A stretch of DNA of 59,838 bases from Apostichopus parvimensis (lineage: Eukaryota > Echinodermata > Holothuroidea > Aspidochirotida > Stichopodidae): the NCBI GenBank assembly GCA_000934455.1, contig KN890729.1:1-59838 (forward strand). The letters are read 5' to 3'. The notes below the pieces were generated by a model that was not told the DNA's origin, made no database searches, and saw only the letters and a list, made by a program, of their open reading frames with translations. A program made the position numbers and the translations under genes. Shown in pieces: positions 24,633 through 37,200 of this stretch (its first letter is position 1; every line of letters starts with the position of its first letter).

Positions 24633-25590
24633 TTGTACACTGGAGTATTCACAGCAAATGCCAAGATTTACAAAATAAGTTGCATTTTCATACTGCAAAT
24701 TTATGTCGCACTGACGTTTAAAATAGTGAACATTTTGCATTCTGGGAGTTTAAAGTCGAGTTGCAATATCTCACATTTCATCAGTTTATGCAATAAGATT
24801 TTGTTGTGACATGTAGGTAAGATCCAATTAATAACCTATTCCAAGTGGTGGACAGTGTAGCCTGAATACAGTGTGGAGAAAACTGGCATTGCCTATAGGT
24901 GTCCAAAGAAACTGACCAACACGTGTAGAGGTATTGCACACCTTTATTATAGAGTGACCCCAGCTGACCACAACCGTACATTGTTGCAAGGTTCGAAAGA
25001 TCTCTTCAACCACTTACTTAACCGCGATACATTATTGTAAAACGACTTCATGTTGTTTTTCAAGTACTGCAAATTCACTTTACAGAATCTTTACTTCATA
25101 GTTGAATTTCCAGATAACATTAATTGCAGTCTCAAACGATTTGAAATGATCGACCAATCCAGGCTGATACATATAAGGACAGCAAGATTCTCTGACTGAT
25201 CATATAAAGTATTATTATTATCCCTATATAATGCTAGACAAATGCTAGTCAATTGTGTACAAACTCCAACAAGCTCTTTATGACCAGCTTCTAAGCATTT
25301 CCTCTCACTATCCAAGACAACTTACTACCTGATTTAAACACTCCTCAATGTCTCACCCTGTGGATAATTTGACCTTTATGGAAAACACTTTGAGACCTAA
25401 CAACTATTTAACACCCTAGAATTAGGATGCAATTACTGACAAACTTAATATAAATGTGAAACCTAGCTTAGCAGGAAATAATTAAAGTGTTCTAACTTTG
25501 TGTAACACTTCTGAAGTCTCTTTGAGTTTCTTATAGAATTCTATGTTTCCTTTCTACAAAACTGTTATACATTTGAGCACTTGTATCACT

Positions 25591-25718
25591 CAGGGATGAG
25601 CCTGGGGTAAAAAAAAAAATCACGGAACTTTGCAAAAATTGCGGTATAGGCTCCAGTTTGCATATGTTACAGTGTGTTAGGATAATAGTTTTTGTCCCCG
25701 AGGTAGAAAAGAAGTCAC
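25591..25718 (-). mobile_element. Hairpin MITE family A, copy 3 (truncated)
   Basis: Inverted copy beginning CAGGGATGAGC and matching family A through 'gtccccgaggtagaaaagaag', then breaking off before the hairpin end. It lies 130 bases beyond the MRPS14 stop and so probably within its 3' UTR. Confidence 0.78.
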
Positions 25719-25848
25719 AGAAGTCACTTTGCAAAGCATTTTGCGATGCCATACGGGATAAAGTATTCCCTGGTTGTATGATAAGGTCGAACATTCTTTT
25801 CCTCATTCTCTGGTCTATTTCCAAACGGACTAAAGAGAGCGCGCTACG

Positions 25849-28040
25849 TCACCAAGACGCCCGCTTGACCCCTGACATGTTACTGGCATCGGCTATGGCT
25901 CTAAACATAATTCTTGATAACCTCCACCGTGGGATGACGGATCGGGGCCGGGACGTCAAGGCGCATCTGTCCCTCACTCGAACGTAATTACTGTCCCTGG
26001 GTTGGGCAGCTATTTCTATATCTGCTATTTGCTGATGAAGAGAAGAACAATTACAATTAAAATTTTGTTATTTAATATTTGAATATCATACGCACAATTT
26101 GGTTAAAATAGCTTGTAAAACGTGATCACTTTTAGTTGAAAGTAAATTAAAATTCTGATGACTAAAGCTGCTTTTTAAAATTGTGGAAAATATTTGACAT
26201 CTTTACCTAGGTCTAATTCACATCCTCATAGCAGTTTGTCATGCAAAGATATGAATTTCTCAAATTGGGTGATAGTTTGCTAATTAATTATGCATCTGGC
26301 AACAACAGAGTGAATGATGTCATCAGGGCAATTGAGCTGAGAACGTTTTTTCTTTTATCGTGATAATATTTTGTTTTGCCATGGAGGACACTAATATTTC
26401 AAAAAGAGGTTGTATTTTGATGAAGTTTTAAATGAAGAGAGAACACTCACTGACTGACAGCTAAGTCAACATTTCAAATGTATCCCATTTTAAGGGTAAA
26501 TCAACAAGAAAATTAAAATAGTTTTAAGTAAAGCCTTTAAGAACTTGTACCAAAATGACATCACAGACAAACTACTGTGATTCACCCTGTGGAAAAAGAG
26601 AAGTCAGTCAAAGTAGCTTACATTCAATTGACAATATCTCACATTAGATGTGATTTTTAAATAGCAGAATGGAATATTTTCCCCTTCAAGATAAATTATG
26701 TTTGGCCAGGTTAGCGAATGGAATATCCCTTTTAGATCTTTTCAATGATTCTGGTTCTGTGTGGGCTGTAGGTTGCTAAACTTCCCACATTTAATCCAAA
26801 ATATCTAACAAAGAGTTTATTAACGTACAGTCATTCCGTTATAAAAAGCTGACAAGTAAAAAAAAAATAGTTGAATAAAGTTCTTTGAAACCAAATCACG
26901 AATGACATTTTTTTCTCCAGTCGTGTGTCATTTTAATTAACACATCTAACAGATTTTGGAAATAATTAAAATTGTAACTAATCTATGCAATGAACAAGAA
27001 ATGTATGAAAATGTGCACTGTCACTTAAGAGTATTGCCATGCAATACAGGAGGCCAAGGAAAGGGATGTAACTAAGGTAACTAGAGTGCTGGTCTCTGTT
27101 TTATATATGACCTGACTAATTTTGTTCATTATATTAAAATCTCCACAAAATCTGTACCCTACTGATGAACATTGCTGTAAGTAATACTTGCTGTAATGGA
27201 AGAGTGCTGGTTGCAAGGTATTACTATTAGTTTCTGAGTGGTACTGGTTTGTTAGACTGAACAGCACCAGTTGATGCTGGCTATCACTGACCAACATAGT
27301 AATATCACTACAAAGAGATTATTAACAAGACTGGAGATAGCATACCCTTATTTCATCTGGTAGGATGGTATTTTTCCTGATGCAGTTGAGCCTAACTCTC
27401 TCTATTGCTTTGTCTTTCACCATCTGTCGTCTAATAGCATCCCTCCGCATTCTCCAGTTAGTATACCGATATCTCTCAGGGACATAGATTACCTTTAAAA
27501 CAAAAAAAAAGTAAAGAATGAAGGAAGGCCCACTGATAGGATAGGGGAGGTTTTGACTTAACATATCCATACCAAACTCTTCAGTAATAGCTTTTTATAA
27601 ACTTTACTGCTGTACGTTTTTTTATCTAGGCTAGCAGTTGTTTATCTACAGTATTTAGGTTAAAGTTTTGCCTAGAATTTTAAACAAAAAAAATCCAAAT
27701 CATAATTTGTACTTTGATTGATGACGGGATTGACGTAAATTTAAGTTCGGCTCAGCAAATATACGACTAAGATGAGTTCACAAGTAGCCTATCAAATTTT
27801 CGCACAATAGGTAGACTTACAAACTGGCCTACTGAATGTAATGGAGCCTAAGCCTTTAGAACCTATCTTGGCTAAGTGCGAAAAAAAAACAACTTAGAAA
27901 TACAGACTAAGGCACATTTTTGGAAATATTCACAGACATTTAAAGAAAATTATTACCCCAATGGATGGACTATTTTGGAGTAAAATACTCTGGAAAGTTT
28001 GAAGGCTTCTGAACGGTCGTGTTGCAAATTTAAGGGCCAT
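25849..28040 (-). CDS. MRPS14: Mitochondrial small ribosomal subunit protein uS14m, 3 exons
   Basis: Structural protein of the mitoribosomal small subunit, needed for mitochondrial translation. Exons on the minus strand: 28040-27957 (28 codons), 27492-27346 (49 codons), 26031-25849 (60 codons plus TGA). Donors are gtaata and gtatgc, acceptors AAAG and TCAG, both introns phase 0; 137 residues (human 128). Exon 1 begins [13 protein letters not shown], rich in Arg and without acidic residues, as in a matrix-targeting presequence. Exon 2 has YTNWRMRRD and [11 protein letters not shown], matching human YVDWRMWRD and SLRKNTILP. Exon 3 has [27 protein letters not shown] and the terminal GVKRASW typical of uS14. 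Naive open frames show only part of exon 2, so the gene is easily missed. It is divergent from VPS11 and convergent with PTDSS1. Confidence 0.95.
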
Positions 28041-28193
28041 TTTCGTTATAGGCGATCGAGGTCTGCTGCAGTGCTGTTCAACCAGTCATGTGCAATATAA
28101 TCATTATTTAGTTACGTTCACCCAAATTCGACTGGCAAAAAGTCAAGAGGGCGTAGAAAACTTGCTTCGGAAAATAATGAACATCACGACAAT
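28041..28193. promoter_or_regulatory. Probable bidirectional promoter of MRPS14 and VPS11
   Basis: Only 153 bases separate the two divergent start codons, so both 5' UTRs and the core promoter must lie here, unless non-coding first exons or transcripts overlap. No TATA box is placed for either gene. Sequence elements cannot be assigned to factors from inspection alone. Confidence 0.65.
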
Positions 28194-28208
28194 ATGACGT
28201 TCCTTCAG
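28194..28208 (+). other. VPS11: VPS11 15-nt initiator coding exon
   Basis: ATG ACG TTC CTT CAG followed by donor gtttgt. It encodes MTFLQ, which joins in phase 0 to [10 protein letters not shown] of exon 2, matching human MAAYLQ-WRRFVFFDKE. The similarity of 'xLQ|WRRF' and the position 153 bases from the divergent MRPS14 ATG support the choice; the donor is weaker than the other donors. Transcript evidence would settle it. Confidence 0.75.
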
Positions 28209-31200
28209 GTTTGTCTGATTTAGCCTTTCTAGAAAATTCATACATAACATGCATCGTAGCGTGAAAGTTCTCATGTTAAGCTTCTTGACCATAAATATGC
28301 CGCATGGCACCGAGTATATGTGTTGGAAAAATTAATTGGAATTACAGAGGTATATTCACAGCACAGGTAGGGGTTTTGCGATCCCAGAAATACTCTGTCC
28401 GGCCTGCCTATTCAACAAGCAGCTGGGTGCTGGGAGTCATCTCAGCGGTCGCACTATTCGTCCGACTGCCGAATTACGGAATTACATTATGTTTATCTCC
28501 GACAGTAGAATGAGAAAGCGTTGCAATAAATTAAAAGAGATCAGATGTAAAATCAATAGAGATTTTAAAAAGCTTTGCAGAAAGTACAGTACAGTAGGCC
28601 TAGCCTATAGAATATGTCTGTGATATTTGCAACCAATAACACCAAAACATTCAGCGTTATACATAAAATCCATTTGCCAAGGGGCTGTTGGTGTTAGTCC
28701 TCTCCAGAGCACCGGTCGCCTTACCTCAAGTGCCAAAGAAAAATGGAGGTCCTTAATACCCAGTTGTACTCAGTTTTGACTAAAGAAAATCTGCAAGACC
28801 TACCAACAATAAACTGAAGACCATTTGCTGATATGCCCAATATTAATGTCACTACTACTGCCACTGGCATCAAGAAACTTGTGAAGGAACTTTAAATCCA
28901 CAACGCAACTGGCTCGACAACATCCGGCAAAGAGATTTGAAGGAATGCTCTCCAACTGTTGCGCCAATCCTTCAAAAGATCTTTCAGAAATCTCTCTCCA
29001 CTGATACCATCCCGCAGGACTGGCGTACAGCAAATTTGTCACCCATATTCAAGAAAGGGGACCTATAAAAACCATCAAATACCATCCAGTTTCACTTTCT
29101 AACTGTATACTCTGCAGGCAACTGGAGCATTATTGTCAGTAACATTATTGCTCACTTTGATAATCGTCCATACTTACTAAAGCTCGGCTCATCACCTTCT
29201 ATAAAGAAACTTATGGCATCACGCCTAGTAATGTTCTTCATATTTTAGCTGACTGCAGCAGCAACTCGTACACCTCATGATTTGAACTTAAAAACTCTAG
29301 GAGCTGAAAAGGACTGTTATAAATATTTGCTCTATCCACACACCATCCCCCTATGGAATAAACTACCACCAGAGCTCAAATGTGCCTCTAGTGTGCTCTA
29401 TGCAAGCAGCTTCTGGATAACCACATCAAATCTGGGTAAAGAAGGACCACATGTCAAAAGCCCTTAGGGCGTTTTGTGTGGACATCAATCAAACCAAACA
29501 TTAATGCTCGCAATATTCGTTTAGTTTAAGAAGATCTTCCAAGATCCAGCCTATCTCGCTTGAGACTCAAAAGGGAACATGTCATACGCATAAGACGTAA
29601 AGTCATCAAGACAATTTAATTCTGTAGAGTAGTTCTGATGATCCATTTGAGACACTGTTTACCGTATAGTACCATTAGATGTTTGGTCTAAATGTTTATT
29701 TTATGATCCGCAGTATTATATTCTCCAGCAAACCAGAGAATATTGACAAATTTAACATATCCTGTGTATGGCGTAAAAGGTTTTCATTTTCTGGATTTAA
29801 GGAGCCGTAGCTTACTCAAAATATGCTAGACTCTAGTCTAATCTAGACTAGCAGTGTATTTTTTTTGAGACAGCCTTGGGACTGTATTCAAGTTGCTGTG
29901 CTTATATCATATTTATACTTTAATTCAATTAAACCAATTTATTGGACTACTATTAAACTGACTTGAGCCTTAAGTGGATTCATTCTGTGTCATGTTTCTG
30001 AAGTGACTTAATTATAAAAGTTCTGAGATAAACGATCCTGGACGTTTATTAACTAATTGACTCCCTTTTCAAGTTTACTGACTTGATTATATCTCAAATC
30101 TAAATTTTGTTTATGTTCAGGAATACAGTAGTACTAACATATCAAATTCATATTTCTGTACATGATTGCATTACAGTGGCGAAGATTTACCTTCTTTGAC
30201 AAAGAAACAGTGAAAAGACTTGGCTCTGATGAAGATTTTACTGGATTAAAGGTAAGCTCATTTGCCTTGTGAATCAATGTCCAATGATTTTATTATAAGC
30301 AGAGTTTGTATAACATGTTTGCATTTCTGAGAGAGAAAACTGCTGAAAACATTTTGAGAATTTTTTAATTATTTTTTTCACGATGGGCAGGGAGAGAATA
30401 TTTTAGCTGTAGTGGATACACATTGAGTAACGAGGAATAATTTATCCAGTATGGCATCTCAAAATACTATCCGAAATGTGCAACTTGCTCTACAAGTGAA
30501 AAGATGTGTAACAAGGTTTTGTATACAGAAACAAAAGTATTTAATAAATAGGAGAAAATCAGAGCCTTCAACACTGCTTCACAAAATTTGAATGATAAAT
30601 TATTCTCTGAGTAAATGATGAAGGTTGTATTTATAAGGATGTTTATAAGATATGTGTTTTATTAATTATGACATACCATACTATGAAATCTTCTTCCCAA
30701 GCAAATGTCAGTCGAAATGGGGAGGAGGGGGTGTGGGATAGGTTGGAGGGGATGTGGGGTGAGGTGGAGCGGATGTGGGATAGGTTGGAGGGGGTGTGGG
30801 GTAAGTTGGCGGGGGTATGGGATAGGTTGGAGGGGGTTAGGGATAGATTGAAGGGGTGTGGGGTTGAGGGGGTGTGAGTAGGTTGGAGGGGGTGTCAAGT
30901 AGGTTGGAGGGGGTGTTGTTGATGGATAATTGCAAACTACAGTTTGTCCCGTTCAGATTTTTTTTAGCATTTCTTTAAAGGTGATTCAAGCTATTTCCAT
31001 TCGTTCACACAGGATGTTGACATTACTGCATGTACCAGCGGACATGGCAATATTGTGTTCGGAGATACAGAGGGCGCCATCCACATGTTGAATCGAGACT
31101 TGGATCTTGTTAGTTTCAGGGCATATGAACTGAGAGTGTCACATCTGTACCAGTTAAAGCAACATAACATTATTGTATCTGTTGGGGTAAGTATATTTAA

Positions 31201-34200
31201 CCTCTATGCAAATACGTCGGATCAAACAACTGCCTGAACGTTATTGGCCCTGAATGAAAAATGTTTTGAAGGCACTTTTTCTAAAAAAGTTTCTAAAAAT
31301 ACTTTCAAAAGTACTTTCCTTCATACTGTGGCTACCATACTCATTTAACACTTGCTCCGAAGTCTGTTCAGGGCTTATAGTTTCCATATTGTTTTAGATG
31401 TTCTTTATTTAATATACTGTAGGCATATTTATAGCTTATAAAGTAAACAAATAAACAACAGAGTGATATATAACAAAGAGAAGGAATTTAGCTGATTATT
31501 TCAAGTTGTGTGGTGTTGATTGCATTCTGTTTTTGCCTATTATTGAACATACATTCCTTAATGCTGTAGAGTTTCTAAAATCATTCTTTTTAGATGTTCT
31601 ATAATTGATACAGGAATATTTATAGCTTGTAAAACCAAAAAAAACAAACAAATAAACTAAAGAGTGATATTTATAAGAAGTTCAGCTGCTTATTTCAAGT
31701 TTCATGGTTTTCTGTTTTTGCCTATCACGCCCCTTGAGCAAACATGGGTGGCTATGCGCGTGTTATAAATCACCATTATAATTAATATAATTATTATTAT
31801 TATCATAGAATGATGAATCTGGAACAAACCCCATCATTAAAGTCTGGCATCTGGATAAGGTAAGTGATTACTCTGTGACCCCTAATGACCTTCTTGTTTA
31901 TTTTGATGAAAAACATATTTACTGAGCTTTATGAATCCAAAATATATATCCGCTTTTCTAGTTTTACTTTAAGACTTGTACCAGCTTCTGTTTTTTTCGT
32001 TCTTCTAATGTAGTAGGTTTCTTGGCATACTGTACAGTATTTCTGAAAAGAATAAAGAAAGCATGTATGTGTGGAGATAGAGTGGGAAGACCTGTGTTAG
32101 AGATAATGGGGAAAGGGGGAGGGGGAGGGGAATAGGGATAGTGCTGGTGAAGGGAGACATCATCCTTTGTCAGATGTATAAGAATGTTATTGTTAAGTGT
32201 TTATGACACTCTGCCGTCACCCCTTGGCAATACTGTATTATGTAGACTCACAAGGTTGTACTGTAGCAATCACAATGTGTTGTGTAGTAGTTTAACCCTA
32301 GTAAAGGAGCATCGGTGTCATGTACATATTGTATAGTAGTACTTTACTGTGCTGTACTGTACTGTTCTTAACTGTGCTGTGCTATACTGTAATGATCTGT
32401 GCTGTACTGTGCTGTGTTGCACTGTACTGGACTACTGCGCAGTAGTGTAGTGTAATGCACTGTACTGTACTCTGTACTGTACTGATCTGTACATTATGAA
32501 TACATTGTTGACTGTTAAAATGGTTTCATGTTCACCAAACTGAGTGGACAAATAACAATGGCACATACTGTAGTATATATGTAACCTAAAATATGAATGT
32601 CTCATACACCTGGAGAACAATGTAGGCAGATTGTTGGAAGACAGAGGTGGCATTTTTTCTTTTGGATGGGGTGGGGGGGTGGGAAGGTAGTAGAGTGAGT
32701 AGGCATGTGGGGGACAGGGGTTGGTAGGTAACCTGGGGTAGGTACAATTTAAAAGAAAAGAAGGAGTTCAATGATATTTACATTGTAGGTACACTTCTCC
32801 TTTAACTATTAATAAAAACAAAACAAAATGAAACAAGAATGTTACAATATTTTCAAATAAGACAATTTTGTGTGGTTTATTTTAGCTCGATAAGAGTGGT
32901 AACCCGACAGCTACACGGCTCACTCGTGCCTTGCCAGGTAACGGCAGGCCCAGTCCAGTCACTGCCATGACAGTAAGTGAGAACCTAAATCTCATGGCCA
33001 TCGGCTTCCTAGACGGCAGTGTTACTATATACAGAGGAGACGTGACCAAAGACAGGTGAGTAGGCTTGCAAATGTCAAGTAAGAAGGTACCTTTGTATTA
33101 TACCCCCTCACCCCCCCCCCCTCTCTCCATTCTTTCAACTGTCTGAATCAAACAATCTTTATGTCGTTCTTGTTTTTAAATGTTCTTTGGACAATGTATG
33201 TATCGTTTGTATTTTAGATCCCCCAAGCAGGAACTCGGGAAGAAGCCATCATTGGCTTCTTAAAGCCGCAAGCTGACCGAAGTCAGTCTCTTAGATTCAT
33301 AATTTAACGTCCATGATTAGGAATTGTCAATTGTCAACAACTCTATAACTGGACGACATTTGGAGCGACTCAAACTTGGGACCTTATGATTGAAAGGCAC
33401 CGGCGTTAACCACTGAGCTGACACTCCCTGTCACACAATCAAAAACAGATCGACAAATTTACTTTCTTGTTGTAAAATTCAAAAACTATTTTTTCATATA
33501 TTTTTTTTCTGTTTCTGTTATCCAAACAGGCACAGTAAACCGCAACCTATGTTCCAGGAAAAGTCAATGGTGACAGGTCTAGCATTCAGGCACAGCCAGT
33601 ACGGCACCACTCTCTTTGTTTCCACGGAAACATCTGTTATATCTTCTACCGTCACATCCAAAGGATGCAACAAGGCAAGTGATATTTAAGAGAACGAGGA
33701 AACCCACTTGTCTGAGTTATTAATATCTTACGACGCTCTCTGTAATATTTTCGGCAACTGACTGGAAAATAACTTTTTAAAACCAAAGAAATTATTTTTG
33801 GTTAGAACAGTGTTAAAGAAACCAAGACTGATGGCGGTTGTTTTTAAAAGTCGTCTACAACTTTTAATGTTAAAAATTAATTTTTTTTAGGCTAAAGTCA
33901 TCCTTTTCTTAAAGGCATTAAAGACTCGCCCCAAACCACATGCCGCCCTCTGAAAAAATAAAATTTCCGTTGCTTGCAAGTGAAGTTTTTTTCTTGTCGC
34001 TACAAAATGCAGACAGTAATGAAACGTGATACCTTGTTATCTTTTATCTGGACCTGAGATGTCCATGCTGCTATGTACACTGTGTTGTGGGTATTGACCG
34101 TAGCTGTATGTATTGACTTTACACTAGTGTCTAATTACCGACGGTAGCAAGCTGTGTGTGTATTTTCTGGGATCAATGGTGGTTTCTAACACTTCTGTTA

Positions 34201-37200
34201 CACCTCATTCGAAACTAGGTCAGATTACCGGCATCAGACGTTTCTTTGTGCGCGAGTCTTCACTCCCTTTAAGCTGCATGAAGTATTAATGGTAATACCA
34301 ATGAAATGAGACCACTGAAACCTCTATCAAGAGATTTGATTATTTATGAAGCTTTACACAACTGCTTATCTTTTATAATTTTTTTTTTATTCTCTACAGG
34401 TTATTTTAGACGGTCACGGCTGTTCCCTGGGGTGTTCGGTCCTCAGTGACTCATCCCAAGACCAACAGTTTGTGATTGGTCGTTCAGATGTGAGTCTTCT
34501 ATTAAAACTGTCACCATTGTGTACTGGTTTGAATTCCATGCCAGGTCTTTATTCCCTAGCCTAACCATTTAATGACAATGGTAATATTTGTCCTAAGTCT
34601 CATTATTATGAAAGTTAATTACATCTGCTTCTGTAAACTTTTTTTTTTTTTAAGTTTTGAAAGTTTGGTTGGAAGAGAAAACTTAATCAAGATATAAAAT
34701 GTATGTTAGAAGAAAAAGAAAGTGCAATAAACAACAATGTTATATGTTTTGTTCAAATTCTTGCACAAAGGGATAAGTTAATGCAAACTGTATAGTAGTT
34801 CCATTTAGCTGCCCCTTCCCCTCCCCTTCCCTTCCCCTCCCCCCTCCCCTCCTCCCCTCCCCCTTTCCCCTACATATGAACTGTGTATAGTACACAAAGT
34901 TACATCTTAATTTTACGAGAAAATTCTGTTTTATTTCAAGTAAACACCAAGAATCCCTCCGTAGACAGTCAAAATTTTCATAGCAGTTTCTTTAAGCTCA
35001 ACATGTCTTGCAATAGCATAATAATATGAATTTGCCCGAAGATGCTTTCCGTTTTAGCCCATACAGTAAGCCTGAATTAGAAATAGCTTGCAGTATTCAC
35101 AAAGCTCATGTGCAAGTCACTATGTTGAACGTATCAGAGATAAAAACATTCATCGAGTGAACATTAATCCGCATATTTTGATCTCTTTCTCTTTGGTTTT
35201 TTTGCAGGCGTTATATTTCTACCAGTCGGATCAACGAGGGTCCTGTCTGATCTTTGAAGGGAACAAGAACAGACTGCAGTGGTTCAGGAATTATCTCATG
35301 GTGGTTACCAAGGACAACAAGGCTATTCCAAGAGGGATAGGGGGGTACGAAAAAATTCTCCTCAGATAATTAAGTTTTAAATCAGATTCCAGACTGCGGT
35401 TCTTTTTGTAATGTGTGTTTTGTTGCTAGAGTGCGACTCCCGAAATAAGGCAAACTTCAATCTCGGTGAAAAAAACTGTGGATAGCATCTAAAAAATAAC
35501 TAAATATACTATTTGAAGAAAAAGTTTCCCTGTGTGAAAGTTAGAGGGCCTGTGGTTTCAATCCTAGCAGAGTGTCTGTACATCTGTGTCTGTTCATGTG
35601 TTCTTAGTTTGTTTTCTCGTTTCAGTTCGCCAGTCTGAAGAAGATCCTGCTAGGAATCGAAACCTCAGGCCCTCTAGAGATAACAATATTTACCTACACA
35701 GGCTTTTTGCAGTAGATATTAAGCAGTTTGATAACAGTCGTTTTTCTCTTTCATGAAGTGTTTCCTATAGCCAAGTTATATAATAAATATAAATATGATA
35801 AACTATTTGAGTATTGTGTGTAACCATGTGCTGGAGAAAACCTAACACGAAGGTAACTCTCCCAAATTTCACCACTTTCGTTTTGGCATTTTTAGTGTTA
35901 ATTAATAATTACATGAACACAATAACTTGAATCGATGTATCACTATGAATACTAAATCATGAGTCAAGAATCAATGGTCACAGCATCATGAGTCATGAAT
36001 TAAGATGGCTTTGCTGCCCTCTATGTACCGCTGTAATGAAAAGAGATAAAGTGAAGGAACGACCTCGTAGTCAAATATTCAATCTTGATTTGGAGTCGTC
36101 GGTGCACTGTGTATCTTACGCTGCAGTTCCTCAATATATTTATAATTTTAGTTTAATAATTAAAATAAAAATAATATTATAATAATATTTGCTTTTTATA
36201 TAGCGCTTTATACCAGCGATAGGTCTCAAAGCGCTTTACAGATGTTATATTACCCCTGGTCAATGATAACCTGTCCCAGAGACAATCCCTCCAGTCGGCA
36301 GCAGTTATATACTGCGCCCAATGACAAGTTATCTCACAGGTACCCATTTAACCCCTGGGTGGAGAGGCAATTGACACAACGTAATGAATTAGGCAGGAAT
36401 CGAACCAGTCTTTATTTCATTTTTTTCCTTATTTTTACATTGTTTTTCCAGAGATGGAGGCGGAAAAGTGATGGACATGGTAACCGTCTATGACGTGACT
36501 AACAAGTTTATCGGTACAGAGCAATAATTACCACTACGTAATAAGTCAAAACTAGACATATATGCTTATGTATTTTGATGGGGTTGTTGCGATATCCAAT
36601 TTTCTATAAATTGATCAGATCAATTATGTTGTAGCTTTAACCATTCGTTAGGTTTCATTTCATGAATTAGAAAATAGTTCTTTACTCTTAGAAGAAAAGT
36701 TATAGTCCTTTGATGAATGGCTTATAAAATGATCCATGGTTGAATTTAAATTTCTGTAACTGCATGTAAAACATCCTCCATCTAGTGAGGTCTTCTTACT
36801 AATTGTTCGAAGGTCTGAATCGTTGAGCTACGAGTCACCAGTTGTCTATTTCGGATTAGTTAATAACAGTTTTTATCCTGTTACCGACATTGACAATTCG
36901 CATTCATTCTCTTCAAATTAGCATATTCCGCTCCAGTGCCAGAGGTCATCAGTGTCATTGTGGAGTGGGGCTCCCTCTATATACTCGGAGGAGACAGGAA
37001 GGTGAGTTCGTGTCCCACAAAAACAGGATGATTCTGAAAAAAATTTCTTGTTTTAGAAGAGGTAAATCGGTAAGATTGGTGGAGTTGAAAATATGTGATG
37101 CTACTTGAGTATTGACACAATACGTTTCTTTTAGAAAAGGTTGTCTACAAGCGTAGTGGATTTCATCAAAGTTCTACTTAAGAACACCTCCATCTACTGT

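Noticed and set aside
25658-25987. A 109-codon + strand frame
   Set aside because: It is the opposite-strand shadow of MRPS14 exon 3 plus a MITE.
28337-28623. A 95-codon frame with basic C-terminus in VPS11 intron 1
   Set aside because: No recognised domain; it could be part of the decayed retroelement but shares no motif I can name.
30662-30898. Proline-rich 78-codon minus-strand protein
   Set aside because: It is the reverse strand of the G-rich minisatellite.
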